Shown here one piece after another: positions 1-6,831 of a stretch of 20,110 bases of DNA (the stretch's first letter is position 1; every line of letters starts with the position of its first letter). The stretch spans positions 1-20,110 of IMG/VR virus record IMGVR_UViG_3300012928_000062; one strand, given 5' to 3'. The position numbers and the translations under genes were made by a program. The DNA is from a virus. Below the pieces are notes generated by a model that was not told the DNA's origin, ran no database searches, and saw nothing but the letters and a program-made list of their open reading frames with translations.

Positions 1-1062
1 TGCTAGACCATTATTCAAAGGTGCTGATGGATCATCATCAGGGAAACTAAACACATAGGTTTGGTTGTCCTCAATGTTGCTGAGATCAAACTGGATCTTT
101 CTGGTGTCATCACCAACGTCAGCAAAAATTGCGCCTTTGTAAATCTTGTTAGTAAGTGTCTGAGATGATGCTTCGCCAACCACCTTGATATTCATATCAG
201 GGAAGGTAACCGTGCGGTTATTGCTCAGCAACGAAGAGTCAAAGATCACATACCTTGTGGGGTCATTCTCTTCATCTGTTGAGGGAGTGTTGGAGAATGT
301 GGGGTTGACCATGTTTTTGTTGAAGACATTCTGGTCAGAGATGTCATCCAACAGAGTAGACTGAGTGTTAGCAGCACCAAAGTCAGGCAGTTTGTAAGTG
401 TGCTGACCAGGACTTTCCCAGGCGTCACACTCAAACTTTGCGATTTTATCAGTTGCAGTAGATCCAGTAATTTGGAGCTCAGCATCCTTGATGATAATCG
501 TTTTGTTTGTAACAGTCTGGAAAGTATCATTCGCCAGAATAGTGGTGCTTGTGTTTGTACCTACGTTAGGTAGGTCAAAACGACGTGTGCCAGACTGTGT
601 AGAGATCGTATCAACGTTAAATTGCACTCTCTTTGCAGGGTTTTGATCACCTTGCAGGAAGAATTGTGCGTCGGTCTGAATAATAGGACCATTGATAGTG
701 AAAAATCCACTACCCTGAGGAGTCATCTCAATGCTTGACGTTGCAGATGCACTGTCAACAGCACGAATGACTAGAGTAGAGGATCCGTCAGTATTTTCTC
801 TTCTAGAATTATAGAGAGATGCTGATCCAAATGCAAGTCCGATCTCGTTGATTGCAGACTGATAGATCCCACTGTCACGATCCAAGTCGAAAGCTAATCC
901 TGGCGCTGAGGCACTTCCTGCGCTCACACCACGGAATAGTTGATTGACCTTTGCCTTACGGTTTGGAATCAGAGGGTCAGAGATAACGATGGGCAGAATT
1001 GCCTCGCCAGTAACGAGTGCGTCTGCAATCGTATCTAATTGGGATATACGTTTAGTTGCCAC
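1..1062 (-). CDS. Modular virion structural protein (partial, C-terminus beyond window)
   Basis: This is the first 354 codons of a protein whose 3' end lies outside the window. The chosen start is a GTG at 1062 (GTG GCA ACT AAA), with a weak GAG ribosome site 7 bases upstream and a TATAAATA motif about 30 bases upstream. The N-terminus resembles cyanophage structural or fibre-like proteins, with GLAFDLDRDSGIYQ near residues 55-68. From about residue 160 the sequence becomes modular. Units of the form hydrophobic-LPD/LPN or FPD are followed after about 20 residues by a TNK/FNK motif: RRFDLPN with TVTNKTI at 183-189, HTYKLPD with VFNKNM at 246-251, RTVTFPDM with TLTNKIY at 302-308, and a fourth beginning QTYVFSFPDDD at 334-343. 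I infer a virion or fibre-associated role from this composition and the neighbours. The exact structure it belongs to cannot be told from the sequence. Confidence 0.72.
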   Translation of the reverse strand, partial: MATKRISQLDTIADALVTGEAILPIVISDPLIPNRKAKVNQLFRGVSAGSASAPGLAFDLDRDSGIYQSAINEIGLAFGSASLYNSRRENTDGSSTLVIRAVDSASATSSIEMTPQGSGFFTINGPIIQTDAQFFLQGDQNPAKRVQFNVDTISTQSGTRRFDLPNVGTNTSTTILANDTFQTVTNKTIIIKDAELQITGSTATDKIAKFECDAWESPGQHTYKLPDFGAANTQSTLLDDISDQNVFNKNMVNPTFSNTPSTDEENDPTRYVIFDSSLLSNNRTVTFPDMNIKVVGEASSQTLTNKIYKGAIFADVGDDTRKIQFDLSNIEDNQTYVFSFPDDDPSAPLNNGLA

Positions 1063-1089
1063 GAAATCTCAACACGATTTGCTACAGTT

Positions 1090-1761
1090 TTATTTATAAC
1101 CATTCTGCCTCAACCATTTATCGGTGAGCGGAGTAGGACTATAAGTCTCCCACATTTTGCCCCGCGCACATGCTTGAAGTGCTCGCATTGTCATGCCTTC
1201 AGTCTTACCTGCCCAGAATGCTTCTTTCTCCCAGGGAATAGCGTTAGGCATATTCTTGTAGGTGTCAGATGCAATGTCTTGCCAGATCTGAGGGACTTTC
1301 TCTTCATCCATAATGATAGCAATCATACTATTGTTAATAGTACCTGCCATACAGTCTTGTGCAGCGTGCCATCCTTCATGACGCATTACACTCATGAGCA
1401 CATGTGGGCGACCCATGAATCGACGATTCAGATAGAAGTTGTTGCTTACAGTGTGATAAACACCACGGTGTCCCACTGGGAAATACTTCTCATCTGCCAA
1501 AAATACTTTTACGCCTACCTGATGCAGTGCATTCAACATGTTGTTGAATTCAATAGCAGCGAAGGTATAACGCTCTGGATCATCATATTGACTGGAGACA
1601 TCAAGCAATGAGTGGACCTCAGTGACTCCTTCAGTGCATTCTCGCAGGAGCATACACCCCATAGCATCGAATGTAAAATAACCTTTAGTCGGTTTAGCAA
1701 CTGCTGCTAAACTTGTCAATCCTAACAGGGCTCCTGCCAGGAGTGCATTCCGAAATTTCAT
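1090..1761 (-). CDS. Exported HExxH (zincin-like) putative metallopeptidase
   Basis: The protein has 223 residues. The N-terminus is a signal peptide: a positive start (MKFRN), a hydrophobic stretch at about 6-20 and an AVA-K cleavage-like site near residue 22. HEGWH at 128-132 is a perfect HExxH zinc-binding and catalytic motif. About 45 residues on, WEKEAFWAG (177-185) supplies a glutamate in the ExxxA context typical of the third zinc ligand in gluzincins. Several cysteines (36, 42, 137, 198) could form disulfides after export. I infer a secreted zinc peptidase or degenerate zincin; the substrate is unknown. The start overlaps the stop of the upstream gene in ATGA (1758-1761), so translation is probably coupled. 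It could act on the envelope at lysis or be a virion-associated protein; nothing in the sequence decides this. Confidence 0.6.
   Translation of the reverse strand: MKFRNALLAGALLGLTSLAAVAKPTKGYFTFDAMGCMLLRECTEGVTEVHSLLDVSSQYDDPERYTFAAIEFNNMLNALHQVGVKVFLADEKYFPVGHRGVYHTVSNNFYLNRRFMGRPHVLMSVMRHEGWHAAQDCMAGTINNSMIAIIMDEEKVPQIWQDIASDTYKNMPNAIPWEKEAFWAGKTEGMTMRALQACARGKMWETYSPTPLTDKWLRQNGYK
1091..1098 (-). promoter_or_regulatory. T4-type late promoter motif TATAAATA
   Basis: The minus strand reads TATAAATA, an exact match to the T4 late promoter element used by the gp55-type sigma factor of T4-like phages. It lies about 30 bases upstream of the GTG start of the structural gene at 1062 and overlaps the stop codon of the zincin-like gene (1090-1092). 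Position and exact match support a functional late promoter. Confidence 0.65.
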
Positions 1762-2090
1762 TTTGTTTCCGCAAGTTTACCATCTACAAATGTAAGCATC
1801 ATCCTAGGGAATGGTGCGTAATGTGCATCCCACTTCGTAGGATATACTTCTATTGTCTTCGTAGCATAGTATGGTCTTACCCTACCACGCAAACCGTTGG
1901 GGACATAACCTTTAGGATCGTCTCTTGAGAAGTCCTGAGTGTCACTGTAATCAACTTCAAATAATCTCCCTGCTGGGTCTAGAAAGAAAGTAACACACCA
2001 ACCGTCAAGGTCTGTTGTCTGGAGAGATCTTCCCCAAAACCCTGATCCAATGTCACAGTGACATAGAATGGTGTCATACATTTTTTCCAT
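1758..2090 (-). CDS. Hypothetical phage protein, 110 residues
   Basis: I do not recognise this family. The protein is soluble-looking and rich in aromatic and charged residues, with no signal peptide or membrane segment. A second in-frame ATG sits at codon 4. GAGG five bases before the ATG at 2090 favours the first start. The gene begins 6 bases after the cupin-like gene stops and its own stop overlaps the start of the zincin-like gene (ATGA), so it is the middle gene of a coupled set. The N-terminal stretch CHCDIGSG and the segment GWCVTFFLDPAGRLFEVDY look like a small folded beta-rich domain. No function can be given. Confidence 0.7.
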   Translation of the reverse strand: MEKMYDTILCHCDIGSGFWGRSLQTTDLDGWCVTFFLDPAGRLFEVDYSDTQDFSRDDPKGYVPNGLRGRVRPYYATKTIEVYPTKWDAHYAPFPRMMLTFVDGKLAETK

Positions 2091-2096
2091 AATACC

Positions 2097-2582
2097 TCAG
2101 GAGAAACTTAGTGTAGCTCGGGGTCCGTATACTACAGGCTCATGATACACATACTTAGGTATGTATAGCACATCTCCTGGGTCCATTTCGACTGCACCGA
2201 GTCCATCTACACGATAACCTATTTTTCCTATAATTGGCACAATCATTACATCTACGTTATCATTGTGCCTACCAAATGTGCTGGATCCAGCACCAAAGGA
2301 AATGTATTGATGAAACTCTCTCATATTATACTGTGCCCACATATAGTCAAATAGTGGTCTCATTTGAAATGGGACGTATTTACCCTCACATATAATAGTA
2401 TTCAGCGCACCTTGATGCAACATGATGCTCTTTGTTTCGTTAAGGATTTCTTCAGATTTCACTTTTGGTGCAATCACCGTAAAAGTTTTATTGAGTCTGT
2501 CGTAATCTAACTTATCAAATACATCAGTCCAAGTGATGTTATCTACATCAACTCTTTTTCTCGTCAGTGTTGCGCGATTCAT
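2097..2582 (-). CDS. Cupin/JmjC-like protein, putative Fe(II) oxygenase fold
   Basis: The protein has 161 residues. The C-terminal half is a double-stranded beta-helix pattern: an HxD pair in GRHNDNVDV (His106, Asp108), strands with glycine turns, then the GD-hydrophobic-IP pattern GDVLYIPKYVYHEP with His147. His-x-Asp...His is the iron triad of JmjC and other cupin-type 2-oxoglutarate oxygenases, and GDxxxIPxxxxH is typical of the cupin_4/JmjC-like bacterial group. A basic residue for 2-oxoglutarate binding is not obvious, so the catalysed reaction is open; it may be a hydroxylase or only a cupin. The first 35 bases overlap the end of the 40-residue gene upstream in another frame. The next gene starts 6 bases after its stop. 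Confidence 0.6.
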   Translation of the reverse strand: MNRATLTRKRVDVDNITWTDVFDKLDYDRLNKTFTVIAPKVKSEEILNETKSIMLHQGALNTIICEGKYVPFQMRPLFDYMWAQYNMREFHQYISFGAGSSTFGRHNDNVDVMIVPIIGKIGYRVDGLGAVEMDPGDVLYIPKYVYHEPVVYGPRATLSFS

Positions 2583-2670
2583 GGAGTTTCTTCACTGCTT
2601 TAACAACCTCAGGAGTTTCTTCCCATTCCCAAGTATCACCTTTCTCTGAAATAAACTGTTTCTTAGGCAT
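2548..2670 (-). CDS. Small hypothetical protein, 40 residues
   Basis: This short frame reads MPKKQFISEKGDTWEWEETP onward and ends NTDEKKS. It is supported by an excellent ribosome-binding site, GGAGGAG four bases before the ATG (2675-2681), the strongest in the cluster. It also fills the gap between the 67-residue gene upstream (8-base overlap) and the cupin-like gene downstream (35-base overlap). The protein is highly charged, with two tryptophans in a WEWEE motif, and no known domain is visible. Function is unknown. Confidence 0.6.
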   Translation of the reverse strand: MPKKQFISEKGDTWEWEETPEVVKAVKKLHESRNTDEKKS

Positions 2671-2866
2671 CCTTCTCCTCCTTTTTTTTCTTAAAGTACA
2701 GACTATAGTAAGTCTTTCTCATTTCGCTAATGGTTTCCATATCTTCTTTGAATCCCATATATTTAAGATGTTGGTATGTGCCCTCCATCTCACTAATTAG
2801 GAGAAGAATGTTTACTGCGGTGACTGGTCTGCCACCAAAGTCATACTCACTCAGGGACCTCCTCAT
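2663..2866 (-). CDS. Hypothetical protein, 67 residues
   Basis: This is a small, probably helical protein with a Lys/Glu-rich C-terminus (FKKKKEEKDA). I do not recognise the family. The start at 2866 overlaps the 90-residue gene by 20 bases and the stop overlaps the start of the 40-residue gene by 8. The first codons are ATG AGG AGG TCC, so an AGGAGGT sequence lies just inside the frame rather than before it. No in-frame ATG, GTG or TTG follows at a suitable distance, so the first ATG is kept with some doubt. Confidence 0.55.
   Translation of the reverse strand: MRRSLSEYDFGGRPVTAVNILLLISEMEGTYQHLKYMGFKEDMETISEMRKTYYSLYFKKKKEEKDA
2675..2681 (-). promoter_or_regulatory. Strong Shine-Dalgarno (GGAGGAG) for the 40-residue gene
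   Basis: On the minus strand GGAGGAG lies four bases before the ATG at 2670 and follows a run of eight A. It sits inside the Lys/Glu-rich end of the upstream 67-residue gene. It is the feature that shows the 40-codon frame is translated. Confidence 0.65.
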
Positions 2867-3119
2867 AATTTTCTATCCAATCACTAAGGTCAAATAAGAT
2901 AGGGTGACACCCTTCCATTACGAGATAATCTGATGCTTGATATAGATCCTCCAAGGTATATTCCCGTGCAGTATCTGCATCTAGTTTAACTTCTTCCATG
3001 TCCTTCATCGGAGCAGGTAACTCTTCAAATGTAAAAGGTATGCCTTGTATGAAATACATCTGGACTATACCTACGTCTTTAAGATTGTGAAACGAGTTAG
3101 TGATCCGAATCTTGTCCAT
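2847..3119 (-). CDS. Hypothetical acidic protein, 90 residues
   Basis: This is an acidic protein with no membrane segment and no motif I recognise. Its second half (LEDLYQASDYLVMEGCHPILFDLSDWIENYEEVPE) looks like a compact helix-strand unit. It starts one base after the stop of the Phd-like gene and overlaps the 67-residue gene by 20 bases, so it belongs to the same coupled cluster. No function is suggested. Confidence 0.6.
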   Translation of the reverse strand: MDKIRITNSFHNLKDVGIVQMYFIQGIPFTFEELPAPMKDMEEVKLDADTAREYTLEDLYQASDYLVMEGCHPILFDLSDWIENYEEVPE

Positions 3120-3120
3120 T

Positions 3121-3369
3121 TTAGAAGTCTGCCGTCATTTCTCCAAGAGACTCTGCAACGTATGCCTGCACCCCAGCGGGATCGGGCACAAATTCTTCAG
3201 GGTCTGGGATATTTATCTCAGATCCCTTGTCCTTAGTGATGAGTGGCGTCATCATACAAACTCCATTGTCATGGATAATTTTGATGGTGTGCCCTCTCTC
3301 AACCAAGGAGAATACGAAGTCAAAGTTGTCTTGGACTTCTTGACAGGATAGCGTAATAATACTATTCAT
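3121..3369 (-). CDS. Phd/YefM antitoxin-like small protein
   Basis: The protein has 82 residues, the usual size of a Phd/YefM antitoxin. The N-terminal 45 residues follow that fold: a short strand (MNSIITLSCQ), a helix (EVQDNFDFVFSLVERG), a strand with basic residues (HTIKIIH), a turn (DNG) and a closing strand (VCMMTPL). This compares with the family pattern of an s-E-a-r-x-n-l helix, a v-x-x-G turn, i-I-t-r-x-G and a strand ending in P. The C-terminal part (INIPDPEEFVPDPAG) is Pro/Asp-rich and probably disordered, as in antitoxins that wrap their toxin. No partner toxin of a known family is visible next to it. It may be a phage transcription regulator or an orphan antitoxin. Its start overlaps the 63-residue gene's stop (ATGA). 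Confidence 0.45.
   Translation of the reverse strand: MNSIITLSCQEVQDNFDFVFSLVERGHTIKIIHDNGVCMMTPLITKDKGSEINIPDPEEFVPDPAGVQAYVAESLGEMTADF
3210..3217 (-). promoter_or_regulatory. Possible late promoter GATAAATA inside the Phd-like gene
   Basis: The minus strand reads GATAAATA, seven of eight to the T4 late consensus, about 90 bases upstream of the 90-residue gene. It lies within coding sequence and may be chance. Confidence 0.25.
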
Positions 3370-3557
3370 GCGAGGTATGTAATGAATTCTTCAGGGACGT
3401 TTTCGTTGAATTGAGCAATAGTCTCGTAGAATCCTTCAGCACCTTCGGCATCAAATTTCCACTTGATCTCCTCGTCAACTCCTTCGTTGTCCATGATTTT
3501 CACGGTGCGTTGAGGGATGTTGACCCAGATGTGCTCAAGGTAGGTTTCCGTAGACAT
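3366..3557 (-). CDS. Hypothetical protein, 63 residues
   Basis: This is a small acidic protein with the pattern TYLEHIWVNIPQRTVKIMDN followed by a helix around EGAEGFYETIAQFNENVP. I do not recognise the family. It is the first gene after the gp5-like gene, 31 bases downstream. There is no Shine-Dalgarno before its ATG; instead a 6-base-pair hairpin abuts the start codon. Its stop overlaps the Phd-like gene's start as ATGA, making the two a likely translational pair. Confidence 0.6.
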   Translation of the reverse strand: MSTETYLEHIWVNIPQRTVKIMDNEGVDEEIKWKFDAEGAEGFYETIAQFNENVPEEFITYLA

Positions 3558-3578
3558 GGGAGTGCTGTGAAGACTCCC
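3558..3578 (-). other. Inverted repeat (hairpin) between gp5-like gene and next start codon
   Basis: On the minus strand GGGAGT and ACTCCC are perfect inverted repeats separated by a 9-base loop. The second arm ends immediately before the ATG at 3557. No T-tract follows, so it is not a classical intrinsic terminator. It could limit translation of the 63-residue gene or protect the 3' end of the gp5-like message. Confidence 0.45.
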
Positions 3579-3588
3579 GTATCATACA

Positions 3589-6330
3589 TCAATTCAGCAG
3601 CAATGGCAAGCCATAGACCTGATGGGGTCCGAGACCGCAACCAGTTGCCATGTAACCCGTGCCGACACCCGTGTGGATCAGACCAGTAGCAACCTGATTC
3701 AGTAGGGCACCAGTGGGCACAAATTCAGCGATCACACCAGTGGGTGTTGCGATGAATGTAGAGTGGACACCTGCACTAGATCCCATGATGATGTCATTCA
3801 TGGACCCAGGCATGGATGTGCCCAGACAGATTCTAGTCTGTGTTGGTGGTGCCAGACCAGGGATAGGCAGGTCAGTAGTGATATCAATGATTGCACCATT
3901 CACAAAGGTAAACTGACCAGAGAGTGCTTTGAGTGGGTTGAAGATTGCAACCATCTCAAATCTACCACTGTTAAGGAAGGAAGAGATCCAGTTTGCTTCG
4001 TTAGTGATCTCACCAGAAGCAATGTTTTCAATGGTGTTTGCCTCAGTCTTAATAGTCTGAGAGTTAAATGCCAGTGAGTTGATTGCAGTGATCTTAACCT
4101 TTGCACCCTGGATACTAACGTCACCAGTGTATGCAATATCGTGGTCACCTTCTTTACGAGATCCAGACTTCTGCTCTTTCTCGTCTTTCAGGTTACCTTT
4201 AAGTTGACTACCCCATGGCACTCTACCGTGCTCATCTGATTCAGGGTGGAAGGGAATCTCATCAACAGGATAGAAATGACCACCAGGCAATGCCTTGAAG
4301 TATTGATCACGCTCAGTCTGTTTGATGTGGACCATGTTGATCATGTCCTGCTTCTTATTCTTCTTCTTGGTAGAAGACTTATCAGCACCACCAGTATCGA
4401 TACTAGCAGTCACATCTGTGCCTGCTGAAGCAATCTTAGTTTTCTTATTGTCAGTCCTATTAACAACTTTCTGACTCTGCTTGTCTAGATCACTCTTAGC
4501 GTCTGTCTTATCAGGTTTCTTACTTGATCCCTCAGACTCTGCTTGAGGACCCTGAGAGGCATTGTCATTCTTGGCACCTGTCACTTCCTCGTGATAGTTA
4601 CCCATGACCTTCAGATAGAAGTCACCCTCAACTGTCAGCACATAGTTACCTTTAATAGTCTCACACTTATCTCTAGCAACGATCTTAGTCTCATTGTTAG
4701 GGACATTCTTGTGCTCATTACCGTGAGCATCTTGGAATGTAGTGATACCACCAGGACCCTGTTTGATTTGTTTCTCAACACCAGGGGTTGAATCATTGAT
4801 CTCCTTGGCACCATTGAGGTGAGTAACAACCTCCATGAGGTCTGTATTGATAGCAGTAAACATCTTATCGATGTAACTACCGCCACCACCTGCTCCAGTG
4901 ACACCATCATCAAAACTAGAGAATGGTGTGCCAACAAGCACTTCACCGATATTACCACCACACTGTGTGGTACCGATCAATGGATACCACGCCTTAGACT
5001 TCGGTCGTTTAATCTTCCTCCCGCAATCTTTCTTGAAGAACATCGCGATGATGGCAAAGATGAGTTTAATCAAACCTGCCCAGTTGAGTGATGTAAAGTC
5101 AAACTCAAAGATCATCTGCACAGTCTCACCGATGCTTCTTGCTGCACCTGCGATACCTTTTGCCATATCAACAGCAGCAATCACATCACCAGCAATATCC
5201 TTGACGCGATTCATTGTGCTAGTGATACCACCCAAGATACGGTTAGTAACACCTTTAACAGCAGAGTCAACACCCTTAAGTTTATCAGCAATCTTATCTA
5301 CAATCTGCGTCGCTATATTATTAGCGAACGCAGAGACATCCGATATTGCGGCTTGCACTAGCCCCAACCACATCGGTTTCTTCATGCAGAAGATGTCAAA
5401 GATCATCTCAAGAAACATCATGATTGTGTTGATCACAACCAGAGGCACGAAACTGGAGATGATAGAAACAATCTTACCAACAATCTCTGCAATGAGTTTG
5501 GCAAGCAATTCTTTCAGTGGTGCAAGGATACCAGCAATACCACCAGCAAGGAAATTCATGATCTTGCCCATGTGCTCCATCACCTTATCACCTGCAACCT
5601 TCTTACCAGTTGCAAGAGAGATGAAACCAGCAGGACCACTAGCAAGCGTCGCTGCCATGTTGCCCAACTCAGTGAGCATACGCTCTAGGTCAGTGCCGAA
5701 ACCTTCACCACCAGCACCAGCAACACCATCACCAATCGCCTGCTTCTCTACAGGAGGTTTGGTTGGGTTAGTAACAGCATTACCAGGCAGAGTCTCCTCA
5801 GCGGCAGAGATAGCACCACGAGACTCCTCATTACCAGATCCAGTAGGATTCGTGGGTGTAGTATTCTGACGCTTAACCATAGGACTACCGTCCATACGGT
5901 CATTGCCCGCCATGTCCTTCTGACCAGGGGTCTCAGTCTTCAGTTTATCAGCGGTTGTGCCGTCAGCAGCAGTGGTCCTCTTCTCGGGATCTTCTTTTAC
6001 TTGGAAACCACGGAATGCACCCATGACGACAGGCATCTGTGCCTCATCACCATCAAGGAAGAATCCCATGACCCATGCACCAGGCTGCAACTCAGTGGTT
6101 GTACCTGTATTCTTTGTCTGTGACTTATCACAGGGGAGCAACACAGTTGCCCATGGCAGCACCTCAGTAGGCAACTCCTTAGTATATGCCTGCTTTGCCT
6201 TGTGACCAGTATACCACCCAAGAATACGCACTTGGACACGACCCAGCTTGGAGGGGTCTTCGTTGCTTTCAACTTCCCCGATCCACCAAGTGTATCCGTC
6301 TCTACCTAGGTAGTCTGTCCGATCCAACAT
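3589..6330 (-). CDS. gp5-like baseplate hub/spike protein (no lysozyme domain visible)
   Basis: The protein has 913 residues; T4 gp5 has 575. Residues about 1-110 form the OB-fold seen in gp5 and VgrG-type hub proteins: WWIGEVESNEDPSKLGRVQV, then LPWATVLLP, PGAWVMGFFLDGDEAQMPVVMG. Residues about 115-215 are a Pro/Thr/Gly-rich linker. Residues about 250-435 are unusually hydrophobic and helical, with several membrane-like runs (255-312, 418-433). Residues 550-770 contain repeated VEGDFYLKVMGNYHEEVTG-type strands, like the beta-helical needle of gp5, interrupted by a Lys/Asp/Ser-rich linker (about 585-665). The C-terminus is Gly-rich. I see no T4-lysozyme-like catalytic segment. The protein should sit at the tip of the central hub, working with the gp27-like protein. 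It begins 21 bases after cpeT and no Shine-Dalgarno is evident. Confidence 0.75.
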   Translation of the reverse strand: MLDRTDYLGRDGYTWWIGEVESNEDPSKLGRVQVRILGWYTGHKAKQAYTKELPTEVLPWATVLLPCDKSQTKNTGTTTELQPGAWVMGFFLDGDEAQMPVVMGAFRGFQVKEDPEKRTTAADGTTADKLKTETPGQKDMAGNDRMDGSPMVKRQNTTPTNPTGSGNEESRGAISAAEETLPGNAVTNPTKPPVEKQAIGDGVAGAGGEGFGTDLERMLTELGNMAATLASGPAGFISLATGKKVAGDKVMEHMGKIMNFLAGGIAGILAPLKELLAKLIAEIVGKIVSIISSFVPLVVINTIMMFLEMIFDIFCMKKPMWLGLVQAAISDVSAFANNIATQIVDKIADKLKGVDSAVKGVTNRILGGITSTMNRVKDIAGDVIAAVDMAKGIAGAARSIGETVQMIFEFDFTSLNWAGLIKLIFAIIAMFFKKDCGRKIKRPKSKAWYPLIGTTQCGGNIGEVLVGTPFSSFDDGVTGAGGGGSYIDKMFTAINTDLMEVVTHLNGAKEINDSTPGVEKQIKQGPGGITTFQDAHGNEHKNVPNNETKIVARDKCETIKGNYVLTVEGDFYLKVMGNYHEEVTGAKNDNASQGPQAESEGSSKKPDKTDAKSDLDKQSQKVVNRTDNKKTKIASAGTDVTASIDTGGADKSSTKKKNKKQDMINMVHIKQTERDQYFKALPGGHFYPVDEIPFHPESDEHGRVPWGSQLKGNLKDEKEQKSGSRKEGDHDIAYTGDVSIQGAKVKITAINSLAFNSQTIKTEANTIENIASGEITNEANWISSFLNSGRFEMVAIFNPLKALSGQFTFVNGAIIDITTDLPIPGLAPPTQTRICLGTSMPGSMNDIIMGSSAGVHSTFIATPTGVIAEFVPTGALLNQVATGLIHTGVGTGYMATGCGLGPHQVYGLPLLLN

Positions 6331-6351
6331 TTGAATAATTATATCGTGTGA

Positions 6352-6813
6352 TTATTTATCGAGTAATACGAATTGGAATTCACCTTCCTCTTCAGGTTTA
6401 CCCCACGCTTGTTTATCTGTCTCAGTATCCCAACCCTGATCCATTGATCTGTAATCCAATCCATTGAATCGGATCTTAGACTTGACCAGATACTTTCCGA
6501 CTCGGCAGAATCCATCAGGAATTCCTGTCCACCACTTACCGTCCCAAGTCCAGATAAAGGGACAACTGTCTTCCCTACTGATGTAATTGAATATATCTGT
6601 CTTTACAGTGGTCTCGGTAGATTCTGTAATCCTATACCTCAACCAGTTGTAAGCATTCTTCTCACCTTGATACTTGTACCAGGATTTGGATTCATATACT
6701 CCAGACTGAGTTTTCCAAATCCTGATATCTATCTGTGGCCATTGCGCTGGATTAGATTGCGCCTGCAGTTTATTACGATAATGCCCATATAAGAGCTCTT
6801 CAAAGTTATTCAT
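6352..6813 (-). CDS. cpeT: CpeT/CpcT-like phycobiliprotein chromophore lyase
   Basis: The protein has 153 residues, shorter than cyanobacterial CpcT/CpeT (about 200) and similar to phage versions. The N-terminus shows the family signature FEELLYGHYRNKLQAQSNPAQW (residues 4-25): an aromatic/G-x-(Y/F)-x-N-x-x-QA pattern followed by NP. It is followed by a (Y/W)-rich core with VYESKSWY near 39-46. The C-terminus has MDQGWDTETDKQAWG then EGEFQF (124-148), matching the family ending DRG-D-ET-WG-GPFRF. CpeT enzymes attach phycoerythrobilin to a cysteine of the beta subunit of phycoerythrin, so this is an auxiliary gene acting on host light harvesting. It has its own consensus promoter. A GTAAGGGTTGAG stretch precedes the ATG. 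Substrate specificity cannot be inferred. Confidence 0.78.
   Translation of the reverse strand: MNNFEELLYGHYRNKLQAQSNPAQWPQIDIRIWKTQSGVYESKSWYKYQGEKNAYNWLRYRITESTETTVKTDIFNYISREDSCPFIWTWDGKWWTGIPDGFCRVGKYLVKSKIRFNGLDYRSMDQGWDTETDKQAWGKPEEEGEFQFVLLDK
6353..6360 (-). promoter_or_regulatory. Late promoter motif GATAAATA before gp5-like gene
   Basis: The minus strand reads GATAAATA, seven of eight to the T4 late consensus with the variable first base changed, about 22 bases upstream of the gp5-like ATG. It overlaps the cpeT stop codon, one of the few positions in this packed module where a dedicated promoter could fit. Confidence 0.45.
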
Positions 6814-6831
6814 CTCAACCCTTACATGGTT

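Noticed and set aside
1039-1611. Plus-strand open frame (190 codons) opposite the zincin-like gene
   Set aside because: It is antisense to a gene with a signal peptide and catalytic motif. Its own translation lacks any domain and has a composition unlike the neighbours.
2325-2352. TTGACT and TATAAT on the minus strand inside the cupin-like gene as a sigma-70 promoter
   Set aside because: The spacer is only 14 bases and there is no gene start at a suitable distance downstream.
2682-2697. A-rich slippery run (A AAA AAG) at the end of the 67-residue gene, possibly a second frameshift site
   Set aside because: A -1 slip would not join the frame of the following 40-residue gene, and the resulting translation looks random. 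The run is explained by lysine codons before a Shine-Dalgarno.
4898-5869. Long plus-strand open frame (323 codons) opposite the gp5-like gene
   Set aside because: It is fully antisense to a convincing gene, has no ribosome site or recognisable domain, and its Ser/Pro/Ile-rich translation is that expected opposite Gly/Ala-rich codons.
6336-6341. TATAAT on the minus strand just before the gp5-like start
   Set aside because: There is no -35 element 17 bases upstream, and the start of transcription would fall on the ATG itself.
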